A stretch of 58,075 nucleotides of DNA from Marinobacter algicola DG893 (GTDB lineage Bacteria > Pseudomonadota > Gammaproteobacteria > Pseudomonadales > Oleiphilaceae). Where the stretch lies: assembly GCF_000170835.1 (NCBI RefSeq), contig NZ_ABCP01000023.1:1-58075 (forward strand), given 5' to 3'. Made by a program: the position numbers and the translations under genes. A model generated the notes under the pieces. The model was not told the origin of the DNA. It worked only from the letters and a program-made list of their open reading frames with translations, and did not search any database. Of this stretch, positions 34,697 to 43,421 are shown one piece after another (position 1 is the stretch's first letter; every line of letters begins with the position of its first letter).

Positions 34697-35716
34697 CTAC
34701 CAGCGTGCGAAGTGATCCTCCATCAATCCCCGTAGGCCGTCTACGGGGATTGAGTTGCCCGCCTCATCGTGCACTGTGCCAGAGAAGGTACCGATGTACT
34801 GGCGGAAATTGGAGGCGATCAGCCACGCATTGAGTCGCTCCCGCCGAACCCCCGATGGCTCAAACCGGAGATCGACCCTGCCATCGTCCGTGGTGAGATG
34901 CCAGGGTGCGGATTCATCGTAGCGATCAAACACGAAACGGGCCTGCCCGAGCTTGATACAGCGACCTTCCAGCCAGAGCGCATTTTCCGTCATACCGGTT
35001 TCATTCACGCCCGCCGCCAGATTGATACCAACGGCACGGCCGTCCGCCAGCACCCCTGCCAGGCTCGCCCAGTTCCAGGCGGTTTCGCGCCTCATAAAAC
35101 CGCAACTCCAATCAACGGCTGCGCGCGACAGGGGGTCGCATTGCCAGTTCTGTCCCTGCCACCGAATGTCTCCGGACACCGGCAGACCCGCTGATTTACG
35201 GGTAAACACCCAACCGCTGTAACCGGCTGGGCACACCAGGCGCAGAGGATGGTTGTCCGCGCCGATAGTCAGGGCTATCCGGAGGTCACCCGGCCCCGAA
35301 ACCGACACACCACGCGAGTGGCCGTCCGATGTAATGCGAACCCTTGTTTTCCCTTTGCGAAACTCCGTCACCCCGGTTTCCGGCCTGGGTTCAATGTGGG
35401 TCCCCATCGCCAATGGCTGCATCAGGGACTGCTCCAGCATCTGTCCGGTCTTGAAATCGTAAAGATAAAAAAACGCCGTACTAACCAGTTTCAGATCCAC
35501 TACCGCGAGCCCGAACACCCATCCCGGCGCCATCGCACTGATGAACTGAAACTGGTTAAAACGGGCTTTACGGGCCAGGGCCGAGCGCGGTTTGTCCATC
35601 ACCGTACGGAGGTCAAAATCGCGGTAGTTGATGACATCCACTGGTGTGTCCAATGCGCCGTAGGGAATCCGTCCCCGGTCATCGATCAGTCGCTTGTTCG
35701 TTTTTTTCATCGTCAA
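34697..35716 (-). CDS. DUF2804 family protein
   Basis: A 339-residue protein of the DUF2804 family, function unknown. It contains no signal peptide and no clear membrane helix. The sequence is beta-rich with repeated aromatic residues (QFQFISAMAPGWVFGLAVVDL, MRRETAWNWASLAGVLADGR), suggesting a lipocalin- or jelly-roll-like sandwich, which is an impression only. The start could be the second Met (MKKTNKRL) two codons later. It is convergent with minE (8-base gap) and divergent from the START-domain gene. Its last codons form the 12-bp hairpin described separately. Confidence 0.8.
   Translation of the reverse strand: MTMKKTNKRLIDDRGRIPYGALDTPVDVINYRDFDLRTVMDKPRSALARKARFNQFQFISAMAPGWVFGLAVVDLKLVSTAFFYLYDFKTGQMLEQSLMQPLAMGTHIEPRPETGVTEFRKGKTRVRITSDGHSRGVSVSGPGDLRIALTIGADNHPLRLVCPAGYSGWVFTRKSAGLPVSGDIRWQGQNWQCDPLSRAAVDWSCGFMRRETAWNWASLAGVLADGRAVGINLAAGVNETGMTENALWLEGRCIKLGQARFVFDRYDESAPWHLTTDDGRVDLRFEPSGVRRERLNAWLIASNFRQYIGTFSGTVHDEAGNSIPVDGLRGLMEDHFARW
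34724..34752. repeat. Perfect 12-bp hairpin at the minE/DUF2804 junction
   Basis: CAATCCCCGTAG and CTACGGGGATTG flank a GCCGT loop. It lies inside the last codons of the DUF2804 gene and 36 bases after the minE stop. It has no T-run, so it may stall or protect the converging transcripts rather than act as an intrinsic terminator. Confidence 0.6.
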
Positions 35717-35841
35717 TTCGGGCCAAATGTTAACGTCAGTAATTCAGTCAGTTACCCAGTTCACAAACCCCCGATCGTAGCAGGCTCGCACCAGATCAGT
35801 CGTGGTAGACTCGCCCGACCATGTTCAAGGAAGTGTACCTC

Positions 35842-36591
35842 ATGCAAAACCTGAGAGCCCGTGGCAACCAACGCCTGGCCAATGGACGCGTCAACTGGCT
35901 TGCAGCCACCACGGTTTTCCTGCTGACCTCAGGTTTGGCCTTCGCCGGGCTGCCGGCCGAAGACTCGGAGAACTGGAGCCTTCGCAAAGAAACCGATCAT
36001 ATAAGGGTCTATACCATTGACCAGCCAAACTCCAGCTTCCAGGCCTTCAAGGCCGTGGCGGTGCTCGACGTACCGATCGAGAACCTGATGGCGGTCATGA
36101 TCAACCCCAAGTCCTGCGTTCAGTGGGTTCACAACTGCTCGGAATCCTATGCCTTCGGCTCGGGTGACTTTGATGAGCGCTACGCCTACTCGGTCAACGA
36201 TATGCCCTGGCCGGTCACCGATCGGGATTACGTCCTGCGCATCCGCACCCGAGGCCAGCAGGCCGACGGCGAGATTGTCATGGACCTCAATGCCATTCCC
36301 GATCAACGGGAGGAAGAAGATGACTACATCCGTGTCGACAAGTCCGACACCCTTTACCGCTTTATTCCCGAAGACGACCAGACCCGAATGATCTGGGTTC
36401 AGCACACCGAGCCAAACGGTTCAATTCCCGGCTGGCTGGTCAATACTCTGCTCGTGGACATTCCTATCCGTTCCATGGAGCAGTTGGAACGGGTCGCCCA
36501 GTGGGACCGTTATCAAAACTACGAGCTAATCTATAACTCGCAGGGCCAACTGAAAGATGTGGTTCCCAAAGCTGAATCAGGGGATGACTAG
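35842..36591 (+). CDS. Exported START-domain protein
   Basis: A 249-residue protein with a signal peptide or membrane anchor at the N-terminus (hydrophobic stretch about 22-36, LAATTVFLLTSGLAFA) and a START/SRPBCC lipid-binding fold after it (about 45-235). The fold shows KAVAVLDVPIENLMAVM, QWVHNCSESYAF and MPWPVTDRDYVLRI. START domains bind sterols or other lipids; the ligand here is unknown. The ATG at 35842 was chosen over 35821 because AAGGA precedes it. It is divergent from DUF2804 and 58 bases ahead of the CBS gene. Confidence 0.85.
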   Translation: MQNLRARGNQRLANGRVNWLAATTVFLLTSGLAFAGLPAEDSENWSLRKETDHIRVYTIDQPNSSFQAFKAVAVLDVPIENLMAVMINPKSCVQWVHNCSESYAFGSGDFDERYAYSVNDMPWPVTDRDYVLRIRTRGQQADGEIVMDLNAIPDQREEEDDYIRVDKSDTLYRFIPEDDQTRMIWVQHTEPNGSIPGWLVNTLLVDIPIRSMEQLERVAQWDRYQNYELIYNSQGQLKDVVPKAESGDD

Positions 36592-36649
36592 AACATCAGT
36601 AACAGCTAAGCTCTTTTACAAAGGACCTGCTAACGGAGCCGATTCGTCA

Positions 36650-37141
36650 ATGACCGTTCTCGCCTACGAGATCATGACCCCGAGCATCAAGGCCGTACCC
36701 CAATCCTGGACGATGGACCGTCTGGCCAGGTTCCTCACCGACAACGAAATCACCGGCAGCCCCGTTACCGACGAAACGGGCGAGATCGTCGGCATTGCCA
36801 CGCTGAAGGACATCACCGAATTCCGCTGGAACGCCAGCCGTTCCGAATCCGATGCCCGCATGACCCCGGAAGAAGAACAGGAAGCCCGTCGCCTGCGCAT
36901 GGCCATTTTTGAGGAAATGGGCAAGGTGCCGGTGGAAGTGCGTGACATCATGACCCCTATCGTTTTATCGGTTGACGAGCAAACGCCGGTGCGCGACATT
37001 GCCGATATTATGATGCGTGAACACCTGCACCGGATTTTCATCACCAAGGACGACAAGATCACCGGTATTGTGACCACGTATGACATGCTCAAACTGATCT
37101 CCGACCAGGAGCTCACCAACCGCTGTGCCGGGAACGGCTGA
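36650..37141 (+). CDS. CBS-domain pair protein
   Basis: A 163-residue protein made of two CBS domains: YEIMTPSIKAVPQSWTM with ITGSPVTDETGEIVG (about 5-60), and RDIMTPIVLSVDEQTP with HRIFITKDDKITGIVT (about 98-160). An acidic/basic linker lies between them. CBS pairs bind adenine nucleotides and regulate partner proteins; the partner is unknown. The ATG at 36650 (MTVLAYEIM) fits the domain start and has a GGAG motif, although it lies about 13 bases upstream. The open frame continues before it but without homology. The next gene encodes the PhoH-like protein 20 bases later. Confidence 0.85.
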   Translation: MTVLAYEIMTPSIKAVPQSWTMDRLARFLTDNEITGSPVTDETGEIVGIATLKDITEFRWNASRSESDARMTPEEEQEARRLRMAIFEEMGKVPVEVRDIMTPIVLSVDEQTPVRDIADIMMREHLHRIFITKDDKITGIVTTYDMLKLISDQELTNRCAGNG

Positions 37142-37161
37142 CCAGAGAGGTATCACACCCT

Positions 37162-38547
37162 ATGCCAAGAGCATCGCAGGCTCGCAGAAAGATGTATGTC
37201 CTCGACACCAACGTCCTCATCCACGACCCGAACGCCCTCCTGAACTTTGAAGAACACGACGTCATCATCCCGATGACGGTCCTCGAAGAACTCGACAGTC
37301 TCAAATCCGGTAAACAGGCCGTTGCCGCCGACTGCCGTCAGGCCATCCGCAACATCGACAAGTTGCTGGGTGACGCAAGCCCCGGAGAAATCGAGAAAGG
37401 CGTTCCCATCGTGCGCGGCAAGAAGGCAGAACCGCTCGGCGCGTTATCGATACTGATGAGCACGGACTACCAGGGCAACCATGGCCTGCCCGAGCACCTG
37501 AACGACAACAAGATCATCAATACCCTGGCGGCCCTGCAAACCCGCCACAAGTCGCGGGACATCATCCTTGTCAGCAAGGACATCAACATGCGACTGAAGG
37601 CCCGGGGCTTCGGCGTGGAGGCCCAGGACTACCACAACGACATGCTGCTGGACGATATCGACCTGCTGCCGAAAGGGTACAAAGAGTTCCCGAACTCGTT
37701 CTGGGACACGATCGAGAAAGTCGAAACCATTCAGCGGGAGGGTATTACCGAACACATCCTTCGTCGTGAAGGCGACCTGGCCAAGCTGACCATCAACGAG
37801 TTCGTGATTGATGAACAGGGGTTTGTCGGCAAGGTGTCTGATGTCGGCGAAGACAAGATAGTCATTCGGGATCTGCACCAGCACGACCTGATGCACGAGG
37901 AAGTCTGGGGCCTGGTGCCACGGGATATTTACCAGGCCATTGCCCTGAACCTGCTGCTGGACCCGGATATCCACCTGGTGAACCTGACCGGTTCCGCCGG
38001 CTCTGGCAAAACCATCCTGGCCCTGGCGGCCTGCATTGAAATGACGGTTGCCAGCAAGCTGTACAAACGCATCATTGCCACCCGCAGCACCCAGGGCCTG
38101 GACGAAGACATTGGCTTCCTCCCCGGCACCGAGGCGGAGAAAATGGAGCCCTGGCTGGGCGCCATCGTGGACAACCTCGAAGCTCTTCACGAAGACGATG
38201 AGAACATGACCGCCAGCGTGGACTACATCCTCAGCAAGGTGCCGCTTCATTTCAAGTCGATGAACTACATTCGTGGCCGCAGCTTCCAGCACAGCCTGAT
38301 CATCATTGATGAGTCCCAGAATCTCACGCCACACCAGATCAAGACCATCATCACCCGTGCCGGCAACGGCTCCAAGGTGATCTGCCTGGGCAACCTGGCC
38401 CAGATCGACACCCCCTATCTTAGTGCCCTGAGTTCAGGCCTGACCTATATGACCGAGCGCTTCAAGAGCTTCAGCCATGGTGGACACATTCACCTGCAGG
38501 GCGTCCCGCGCTCTGTTCTGGCGGAGTACGCGGAAGCGAACCTCTAA
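37162..38547 (+). CDS. PIN-PhoH fusion ATPase (PhoH2 type)
   Basis: A 461-residue two-domain protein. An N-terminal PIN nuclease domain (about 10-140) has YVLDTNVLIHDP, LEELDSLKSG and LVSKDINMRLKA, whose acidic residues form a metal site. A C-terminal PhoH ATPase domain (about 230-461) has Walker A LTGSAGSGKTIL and Walker B LIIIDESQNLTP. This pairing is known as PhoH2, an RNA-unwinding ribonuclease. The name recalls phosphate-starvation PhoH, but no PhoB-box-like repeat was seen in front. It may be co-transcribed with the CBS gene. Confidence 0.9.
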   Translation: MPRASQARRKMYVLDTNVLIHDPNALLNFEEHDVIIPMTVLEELDSLKSGKQAVAADCRQAIRNIDKLLGDASPGEIEKGVPIVRGKKAEPLGALSILMSTDYQGNHGLPEHLNDNKIINTLAALQTRHKSRDIILVSKDINMRLKARGFGVEAQDYHNDMLLDDIDLLPKGYKEFPNSFWDTIEKVETIQREGITEHILRREGDLAKLTINEFVIDEQGFVGKVSDVGEDKIVIRDLHQHDLMHEEVWGLVPRDIYQAIALNLLLDPDIHLVNLTGSAGSGKTILALAACIEMTVASKLYKRIIATRSTQGLDEDIGFLPGTEAEKMEPWLGAIVDNLEALHEDDENMTASVDYILSKVPLHFKSMNYIRGRSFQHSLIIIDESQNLTPHQIKTIITRAGNGSKVICLGNLAQIDTPYLSALSSGLTYMTERFKSFSHGGHIHLQGVPRSVLAEYAEANL

Positions 38548-38556
38548 CCCGCACAC

Positions 38557-38586
38557 AAAAAAGCCGCACCGGTCATCCGGTGCGGC
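38557..38586 (-). terminator. Rho-independent terminator after tctA
   Basis: GCCGCACCGG / CCGGTGCGGC with a TCAT loop, preceded on the plus strand by six A residues, so on the minus strand it is followed by six T. It lies 30 bases after the tctA stop. It also follows phoH, but without a T-run on that strand. Confidence 0.85.
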
Positions 38587-38615
38587 AAAGCGTAGGTTAG
38601 CAACCGGGAACCGGC

Positions 38616-40142
38616 TCAGTCGCTGGTCGGGCTTTCCTTCATGGCCGCATTCATGCGGCGACGCAGCACCGGACCCACCACATAAGGCAACACCAGGCTC
38701 AGAGCGGCAACCAGCCAGAAGCTCTTGGCCAGGGTGCTTTCCCACAGAATGCTCCAGTCGCCGTCTGACAACACCAGGGCATGCCCCAGGTTCTTCTCCA
38801 TCTCCGGTCCGAGCAATAGCCCGAGAATAATCGGCACCACCGGAATTTCCAGTTTGCGCAGGAAATAACCCGCCACGCCAAACGCCACCATGAAATACAG
38901 GTCGAAGGCGCTGTTGCTGATGGAATAGATGCCCACAAACGCAACCATGGTCACAATCGGCAGCAGGTACATGGGAGGCACCGACAGCAGGCGCACAAAG
39001 AAGCCGACCAGCGGTATGTTGAGAACCAGCAGAAGCACGTTGCCAATCAGCAGAGCGGCAATCACACCCCAGACAATATCCGCGTTCTGGGTAAACATCA
39101 GCGGGCCTGGCGTGATGTTCAATGAAATCAGCATCGCCAACAGCACCGCAGTGGTACCGCTACCAGGCACCCCCAGGGTCAACATGGGTACAAGCGCGCC
39201 CGATGAGGCACCATTGTTGCCCGCCTCAGGTGCCACCACACCCCGGATATCGCCCTCGCCGAACCTGCCCTTCTTTCCGATCACGCTCTTTTCGAGGGTG
39301 TAACTGATAAAACTGCCCAGGGACGCACCGGCGCCCGGCAGCACGCCGGAAATAAATCCAAGCACGCCGCCACGCAACTGAGTGGGAACCGTGGAGACCA
39401 ACTCCTTGAAGGTCAGCGTCAGCTTGCCCACGTTCATCTTCTTGCGTCCGCCACCCATGCGCGACTCAACGAAGAACAACAACTCCGAAATGGCGAACAG
39501 ACCAACAATTGCGAGGATGAAATCGATCCCCTCGTACAACTCCAGCACACCGAAGGTGTAGCGCTGGGTGCCGGTGGAAATATCGATGCCCACGGTGGAG
39601 ATCATGATCCCCAGAGTAGCGGCGATGACCGTCTTCATCGGGTTCTTGCCGGTAATACCACCCAGGGTGGCGAAGGCCAGCAGGAACAGCGCGAAATACT
39701 CCGCCGGGCCGAAACTCAAGGCAAACCTTGCCAGCACCGGGGCAAGCATGATTAGCCCTATGGTGCCGATCAGCCCACCCGCAAAGGACGCAATGGCCGA
39801 GATCGCCAGTGCATCCGCAGCCCGTCCCTTTTGGGCCATGGGGTAGCCATCCAGGCAGGTCATCATCGCCGGTTCGTCACCAGGAATGTTGAGCAGGATG
39901 GAGGAAATACGACCGCCATACATCGCACCTGCGTAAACCGACGTCAGCAGGATCATCGCGGTTTCCGGCGGCAAGCCAAGGGTGAACGCCAACGGGATGA
40001 GAATCGCCACACCGTTTGCCGGCCCCAGGCCGGGCAAACAACCAATCAGGGTGCCCACAAAAGCGCCGAAGAGCGCAAACATCAGGTTGTACGGCGTCAG
40101 GGCGACCGCAAAGCCGTCCATCAGAAAACCGAGCGTTTCCAT
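38616..40142 (-). CDS. tctA: Tripartite tricarboxylate transporter, large permease TctA
   Basis: The large membrane subunit of a TTT transporter, 508 residues with about 11-12 helices. It moves carboxylates into the cell using the ion gradient and the TctC binding protein. Typical family blocks are LFGAFVGTLIGCLPGLGPANGVAIL (about 23-47), VYAGAMYGGRISSILLNIPGDEPAM (about 89-113) and VPMLTLGVPGSGTTAVLLA (about 320-340). The substrate is unknown. The ATG shares one base with the tctB stop. A damaged duplicate of residues around 345-425 lies at bases 1-239. Confidence 0.93.
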   Translation of the reverse strand: METLGFLMDGFAVALTPYNLMFALFGAFVGTLIGCLPGLGPANGVAILIPLAFTLGLPPETAMILLTSVYAGAMYGGRISSILLNIPGDEPAMMTCLDGYPMAQKGRAADALAISAIASFAGGLIGTIGLIMLAPVLARFALSFGPAEYFALFLLAFATLGGITGKNPMKTVIAATLGIMISTVGIDISTGTQRYTFGVLELYEGIDFILAIVGLFAISELLFFVESRMGGGRKKMNVGKLTLTFKELVSTVPTQLRGGVLGFISGVLPGAGASLGSFISYTLEKSVIGKKGRFGEGDIRGVVAPEAGNNGASSGALVPMLTLGVPGSGTTAVLLAMLISLNITPGPLMFTQNADIVWGVIAALLIGNVLLLVLNIPLVGFFVRLLSVPPMYLLPIVTMVAFVGIYSISNSAFDLYFMVAFGVAGYFLRKLEIPVVPIILGLLLGPEMEKNLGHALVLSDGDWSILWESTLAKSFWLVAALSLVLPYVVGPVLRRRMNAAMKESPTSD

Positions 40143-40588
40143 CAGTTCACCTCCAGGATGCCGGCAGGCAAACTCAACGCCAGGCCATAGTTGAACAGGA
40201 CGAACACCACCACGGCGCTGATCAGGCCTGTTAAAAAGGCATTCCTGGCGGGCGCGCCCATGCGCCAGCTAAGGGTGCCAACCGCCAGGGTTGTCGAGAT
40301 GACAAACCCCAGGGGCTCGAGCAGCATCGCGTAGACCACCAGCACGACCAGCGACACCACCAGCTCCAATGCGGACCGACCCAGCGGCCACTGGGCGTCG
40401 GGGTCCGGCTTGACCATGAGATAGATGCTGCCAGCGACCAGAACCACAGCAAGGATGGTAGGAAATGTTTCCGGCCCAACGGTTTCAGCGCCGCCAAACG
40501 GCTCGGGCCACTGCTGTGCAACCCAGCCGTAGGCCACTGCCAGAACCAACAGGCCCAGGCCAAGAAGTCGATCACCCAGGCCTGTCAT
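40142..40588 (-). CDS. tctB: Tripartite tricarboxylate transporter, small permease TctB
   Basis: A 148-residue membrane protein with four hydrophobic helices, the normal size and plan of TctB. Helices lie at about 5-22, 45-60, 75-100 (LELVVSLVVLVVYAMLLE) and 120-140 (TGLISAVVVFVLFNYG). It pairs with TctA. Sequence conservation in this family is low, so the assignment rests on topology and on its place between tctC and tctA, with which it overlaps by four bases and one base. Confidence 0.9.
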   Translation of the reverse strand: MTGLGDRLLGLGLLVLAVAYGWVAQQWPEPFGGAETVGPETFPTILAVVLVAGSIYLMVKPDPDAQWPLGRSALELVVSLVVLVVYAMLLEPLGFVISTTLAVGTLSWRMGAPARNAFLTGLISAVVVFVLFNYGLALSLPAGILEVN

Positions 40589-41562
40589 TTCAGCAGTCCT
40601 ATTTCGCGGGACAGGTTCTCGATGTCCTGTACCTGTTGTTTGACAAAGCTGTCGAACTCATCTGCAGGCGGGTGGAACGGAATGAGGCCATTGGCCTTCA
40701 TCACCTTTTTCCACTGCTCACTGGCATACAGGGTATCGACAGCCTCAACCCAAAACGCCTTGGACTCACTGGAAGCGCCCTGGGGCATGTAAAAACCGCG
40801 CCAGTTCGGGCCAACGGCATCAACGCCCTGCTCTTTTGCGGTCGGAATATCGGCAAATTCACCCGGCAGTCGTTCGTCAGCCAGCACGGCCAGAACGCGA
40901 AGGTCGCCCGACGACAGGAAGCCGGTGACTTCGGAAATATCACCGGTGAAGGCGTCGACCTGGCCGCCGACCACCTGGGTCATGGCCTCACCGCCGTTGT
41001 TGTAAGAAAGGTACGGAATGGCGGGCAGTTTATCGGCGCCGGCAGCCTTCGCGGTGATCAGGACCTTCAGGTGATCCCAGCCTCCACGGGCACTGCCACC
41101 GGCGAACTTGACCGATTTCGGGTTCTGTTTGATGGCATCGAGCAGTTGATTCAGGTTCTCATACTGCGAGTCCTTGCCTACGGCAATGACGCCGTAATCC
41201 GCGCCCAGTGCGCCGACCCAGGTCACCATATCGGCGTCCAGCCCGGGGAACTGTTTCTGGGCGAGACGGGTGGTGGTTGCCGTTGATGCGGCAACGATCA
41301 GCTTGTCATCTTCCGCACGTTTGCTGACCGTGTGAGCATAGGCAACGCCGCCGCCAGCACCTGCCATGTTGATGGTCTGCACAGTGCCCTCAACCAGGCC
41401 AAGGTCCCGCATCACATTACCAGCGCTGCGACAGGTAAAGTCCCAGCCGCCACCCGGGTCTGACGGGGCGATGCATTCCACTTTTCCGGAGGGTTGCCAT
41501 GCCATGGCATTAAGGCTGAAAGCCGCTGCCGCGATAAACGACAAGCTTCGTTTGAGAGTCAT
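40585..41562 (-). CDS. tctC: Tripartite tricarboxylate transporter substrate-binding protein TctC
   Basis: The periplasmic binding protein of the TTT system, 325 residues. It has a signal peptide (MTLKRSLSFIAAAAFSLNAMA), the conserved ECIAPSDPGGGWDFTCR region near residue 32, NMAGAGGGVAYAH near 67 and VKFAGGSARGGWDHL near 148. The start ATG at 41562 was chosen because AGAGGTGA lies 6 bases upstream and the signal peptide begins there; an open frame continues for 21 codons with no counterpart. It heads tctCBA and is divergent from a CitA-like kinase that probably senses the substrate. Confidence 0.92.
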   Translation of the reverse strand: MTLKRSLSFIAAAAFSLNAMAWQPSGKVECIAPSDPGGGWDFTCRSAGNVMRDLGLVEGTVQTINMAGAGGGVAYAHTVSKRAEDDKLIVAASTATTTRLAQKQFPGLDADMVTWVGALGADYGVIAVGKDSQYENLNQLLDAIKQNPKSVKFAGGSARGGWDHLKVLITAKAAGADKLPAIPYLSYNNGGEAMTQVVGGQVDAFTGDISEVTGFLSSGDLRVLAVLADERLPGEFADIPTAKEQGVDAVGPNWRGFYMPQGASSESKAFWVEAVDTLYASEQWKKVMKANGLIPFHPPADEFDSFVKQQVQDIENLSREIGLLK

Positions 41563-41690
41563 GATTGTCACCTCTGTCTTGTTTTTGTGATCGCTTCCAG
41601 GGTACGGGCCCAGGTTCAGGGCCAACGTGAAGCGCTACATAACAGAGGTTAAAGATTCACCAATGGGGCCAGAAGTTTGTGCGCGTAATG

Positions 41691-41744
41691 CCTTTAAAGA
41701 AACTAAAGGACGTTTCGTTCATAAAATTCACGGGCAATCATAAA
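41691..41744. promoter_or_regulatory. Repeats between tctC and the sensor kinase
   Basis: CCTTTA (41691-41696) faces TAAAGG (41704-41709), and TCATAAA occurs twice at 41719-41725 and 41738-41744, 19 bases apart. Such direct repeats could be binding sites of the neighbouring CitB/DcuR-type regulator on the tctC promoter. The match is to no named consensus. Confidence 0.3.
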
Positions 41745-41798
41745 GCGGGTGTTTTAACCTGACCCCATAACGACAACAAACCAATCATTGCTGACAAC

Positions 41799-43421
41799 GT
41801 GTTCCGAAAAACCAAACTGAAAACCCGAATGATCCTCACGCTCGGATTCGTCAGCGCCGTACAGACGATTCTCATTGGCGTGTTTGCCGGCTATTACCTC
41901 AGCGACTCCCTGTTCGATGAGATCGGACAACGGGCGCTGATGGTATCGAAGACCGTCGCGGCAGCTCCCTCGGTGATCGAGGGCGTGCGCCAGCGTGATA
42001 TTGAGGGACTGAACCGGCTGGCAAGCCGACTGACCCGCACCAACGAGGCTTTGTTCATTGTGATTGGTGACCACCAGGGCATGCGCCTGGCGCATCCCTC
42101 TGCTGATCGCATCGGGCATTCCATGGCCGACGACGATGGCGACCAGGGCCGGCGTGCCCTGGTTGAGGGCAAGGCCTATGTGGCAAGGGCCGCAGGCAGC
42201 CTAGGCGAATCCATGCGTGGCAAGGCACCCGTGATCGAGCCGGAGACCGGCGAGATTATCGGAATTGTCTCCGTGGGATACGGGGTCGATCAGGTGGATG
42301 CCACCATCAAGCGCTACAGCTTCGTACTGTATACCGTGGTTGGCCTGACCCTGCTGGTCAGCATACTCATCGCCATGGTGATCGCCAGCCGGTTCAAGCG
42401 CGCCATATTCGGCCTGGAACCCGAGGAAATCGCACGCCTGTTCCAGGAGCGGGACGCCACCTTACAGTCCGTCAGGGAAGGCATCATCGCCGTCAACCGC
42501 GACGGTGTGATCACGACCTTCAACCGCACGGCCCTGGAAACCCTTGGCATTGATCCCGACACGCCACTTTCCGGTCGCCCCATTCTTGACGTTCTTCCCG
42601 AAAGTGACCTGCTGTCGGTACTCGAGTCCGGCACGCCGGACTTTGATCGGGAGGTCTGGCTGCGCAACCGACAGATGATTGTCAACCGCCTGCCCGTCCG
42701 CCAGGGCGCGGAGATTACCGGTGTTGTGGCCAGTTTCAGGCTGAAGGACGAGGTGGATCAGGTCAGTCGGCAACTGACTCGCATACAACAATACGCAGAT
42801 ACCTTGCGAAGCCAGACTCACGAATACTCGAACAAGCTCCATACCATCGCAGGACTGATCCAGATTGAAGCCTATGACGACGCGCTGAATCTGATCGGCA
42901 GCGAAGTCAGTGATCATCAGGCGCTGATTCACCTGCTTCTGGAGGCCGTTCCCGATCCCGTTATCGCCGGTTGCCTTATGGGCAAGTACAACCGCGCCCG
43001 GGAGATGGGGCTGGGCCTACAGATTGATGCCGAAAGCCGCATGGTGGACATACCCGCCGACATGCCGCGGGATCAGCTGGTGAGTGTCCTCGGCAACCTC
43101 ATCGACAATGCCCTCGAGGCCACCCGCCATCAAACCGGCGAAGGAGGACGGGTTCAGCTATCCATGACAGACTTGGGGCATGAACTGATCTTTGAAGTGG
43201 AAGACCAGGGGCCCGGTATCCCCGAAGACTCTCAACAGAAGATCTTCGAGAAAGGCGTGACCACCAAGCAAGGCGCTGAAGAACACGGTTATGGCCTGCA
43301 CCTGGTGCGTCAGTTCCTGAATCGCTGGGGGGGATCCATCATGGTGGAGAACCTACCGGGTGTGGGCTCGCGATTCACCCTTTACCTTCCGAAAACCAGT
43401 CAGGGGAGTGACCGTCATTGA
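41799..43421 (+). CDS. CitA/DcuS-family sensor histidine kinase for the tct transporter
   Basis: A 540-residue membrane kinase. Transmembrane helices at about 11-32 and 175-196 flank a periplasmic Cache-type sensor (about 35-172). A cytoplasmic PAS domain follows (about 220-320). The dimerisation segment has the phospho-acceptor His in TLRSQTHEYSNKLHTI (about 345-360), then a HATPase domain with VLGNLIDNALEAT, VEDQGPGIPED and HGYGLHLVRQF. This plan fits the CitA/DcuS/DctS class that senses di- and tricarboxylates, and its place opposite tctCBA supports that. The start is GTG at 41799. The stop overlaps the regulator start (TTGA). Confidence 0.88.
   Translation: MFRKTKLKTRMILTLGFVSAVQTILIGVFAGYYLSDSLFDEIGQRALMVSKTVAAAPSVIEGVRQRDIEGLNRLASRLTRTNEALFIVIGDHQGMRLAHPSADRIGHSMADDDGDQGRRALVEGKAYVARAAGSLGESMRGKAPVIEPETGEIIGIVSVGYGVDQVDATIKRYSFVLYTVVGLTLLVSILIAMVIASRFKRAIFGLEPEEIARLFQERDATLQSVREGIIAVNRDGVITTFNRTALETLGIDPDTPLSGRPILDVLPESDLLSVLESGTPDFDREVWLRNRQMIVNRLPVRQGAEITGVVASFRLKDEVDQVSRQLTRIQQYADTLRSQTHEYSNKLHTIAGLIQIEAYDDALNLIGSEVSDHQALIHLLLEAVPDPVIAGCLMGKYNRAREMGLGLQIDAESRMVDIPADMPRDQLVSVLGNLIDNALEATRHQTGEGGRVQLSMTDLGHELIFEVEDQGPGIPEDSQQKIFEKGVTTKQGAEEHGYGLHLVRQFLNRWGGSIMVENLPGVGSRFTLYLPKTSQGSDRH

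Noticed and set aside
41563..41798. Search for a sigma-54 promoter in front of tctC
   Set aside because: No GG-N10-GC element with the right flanks was found on the minus strand. The tct genes have a CitB-type regulator, which does not need sigma-54.
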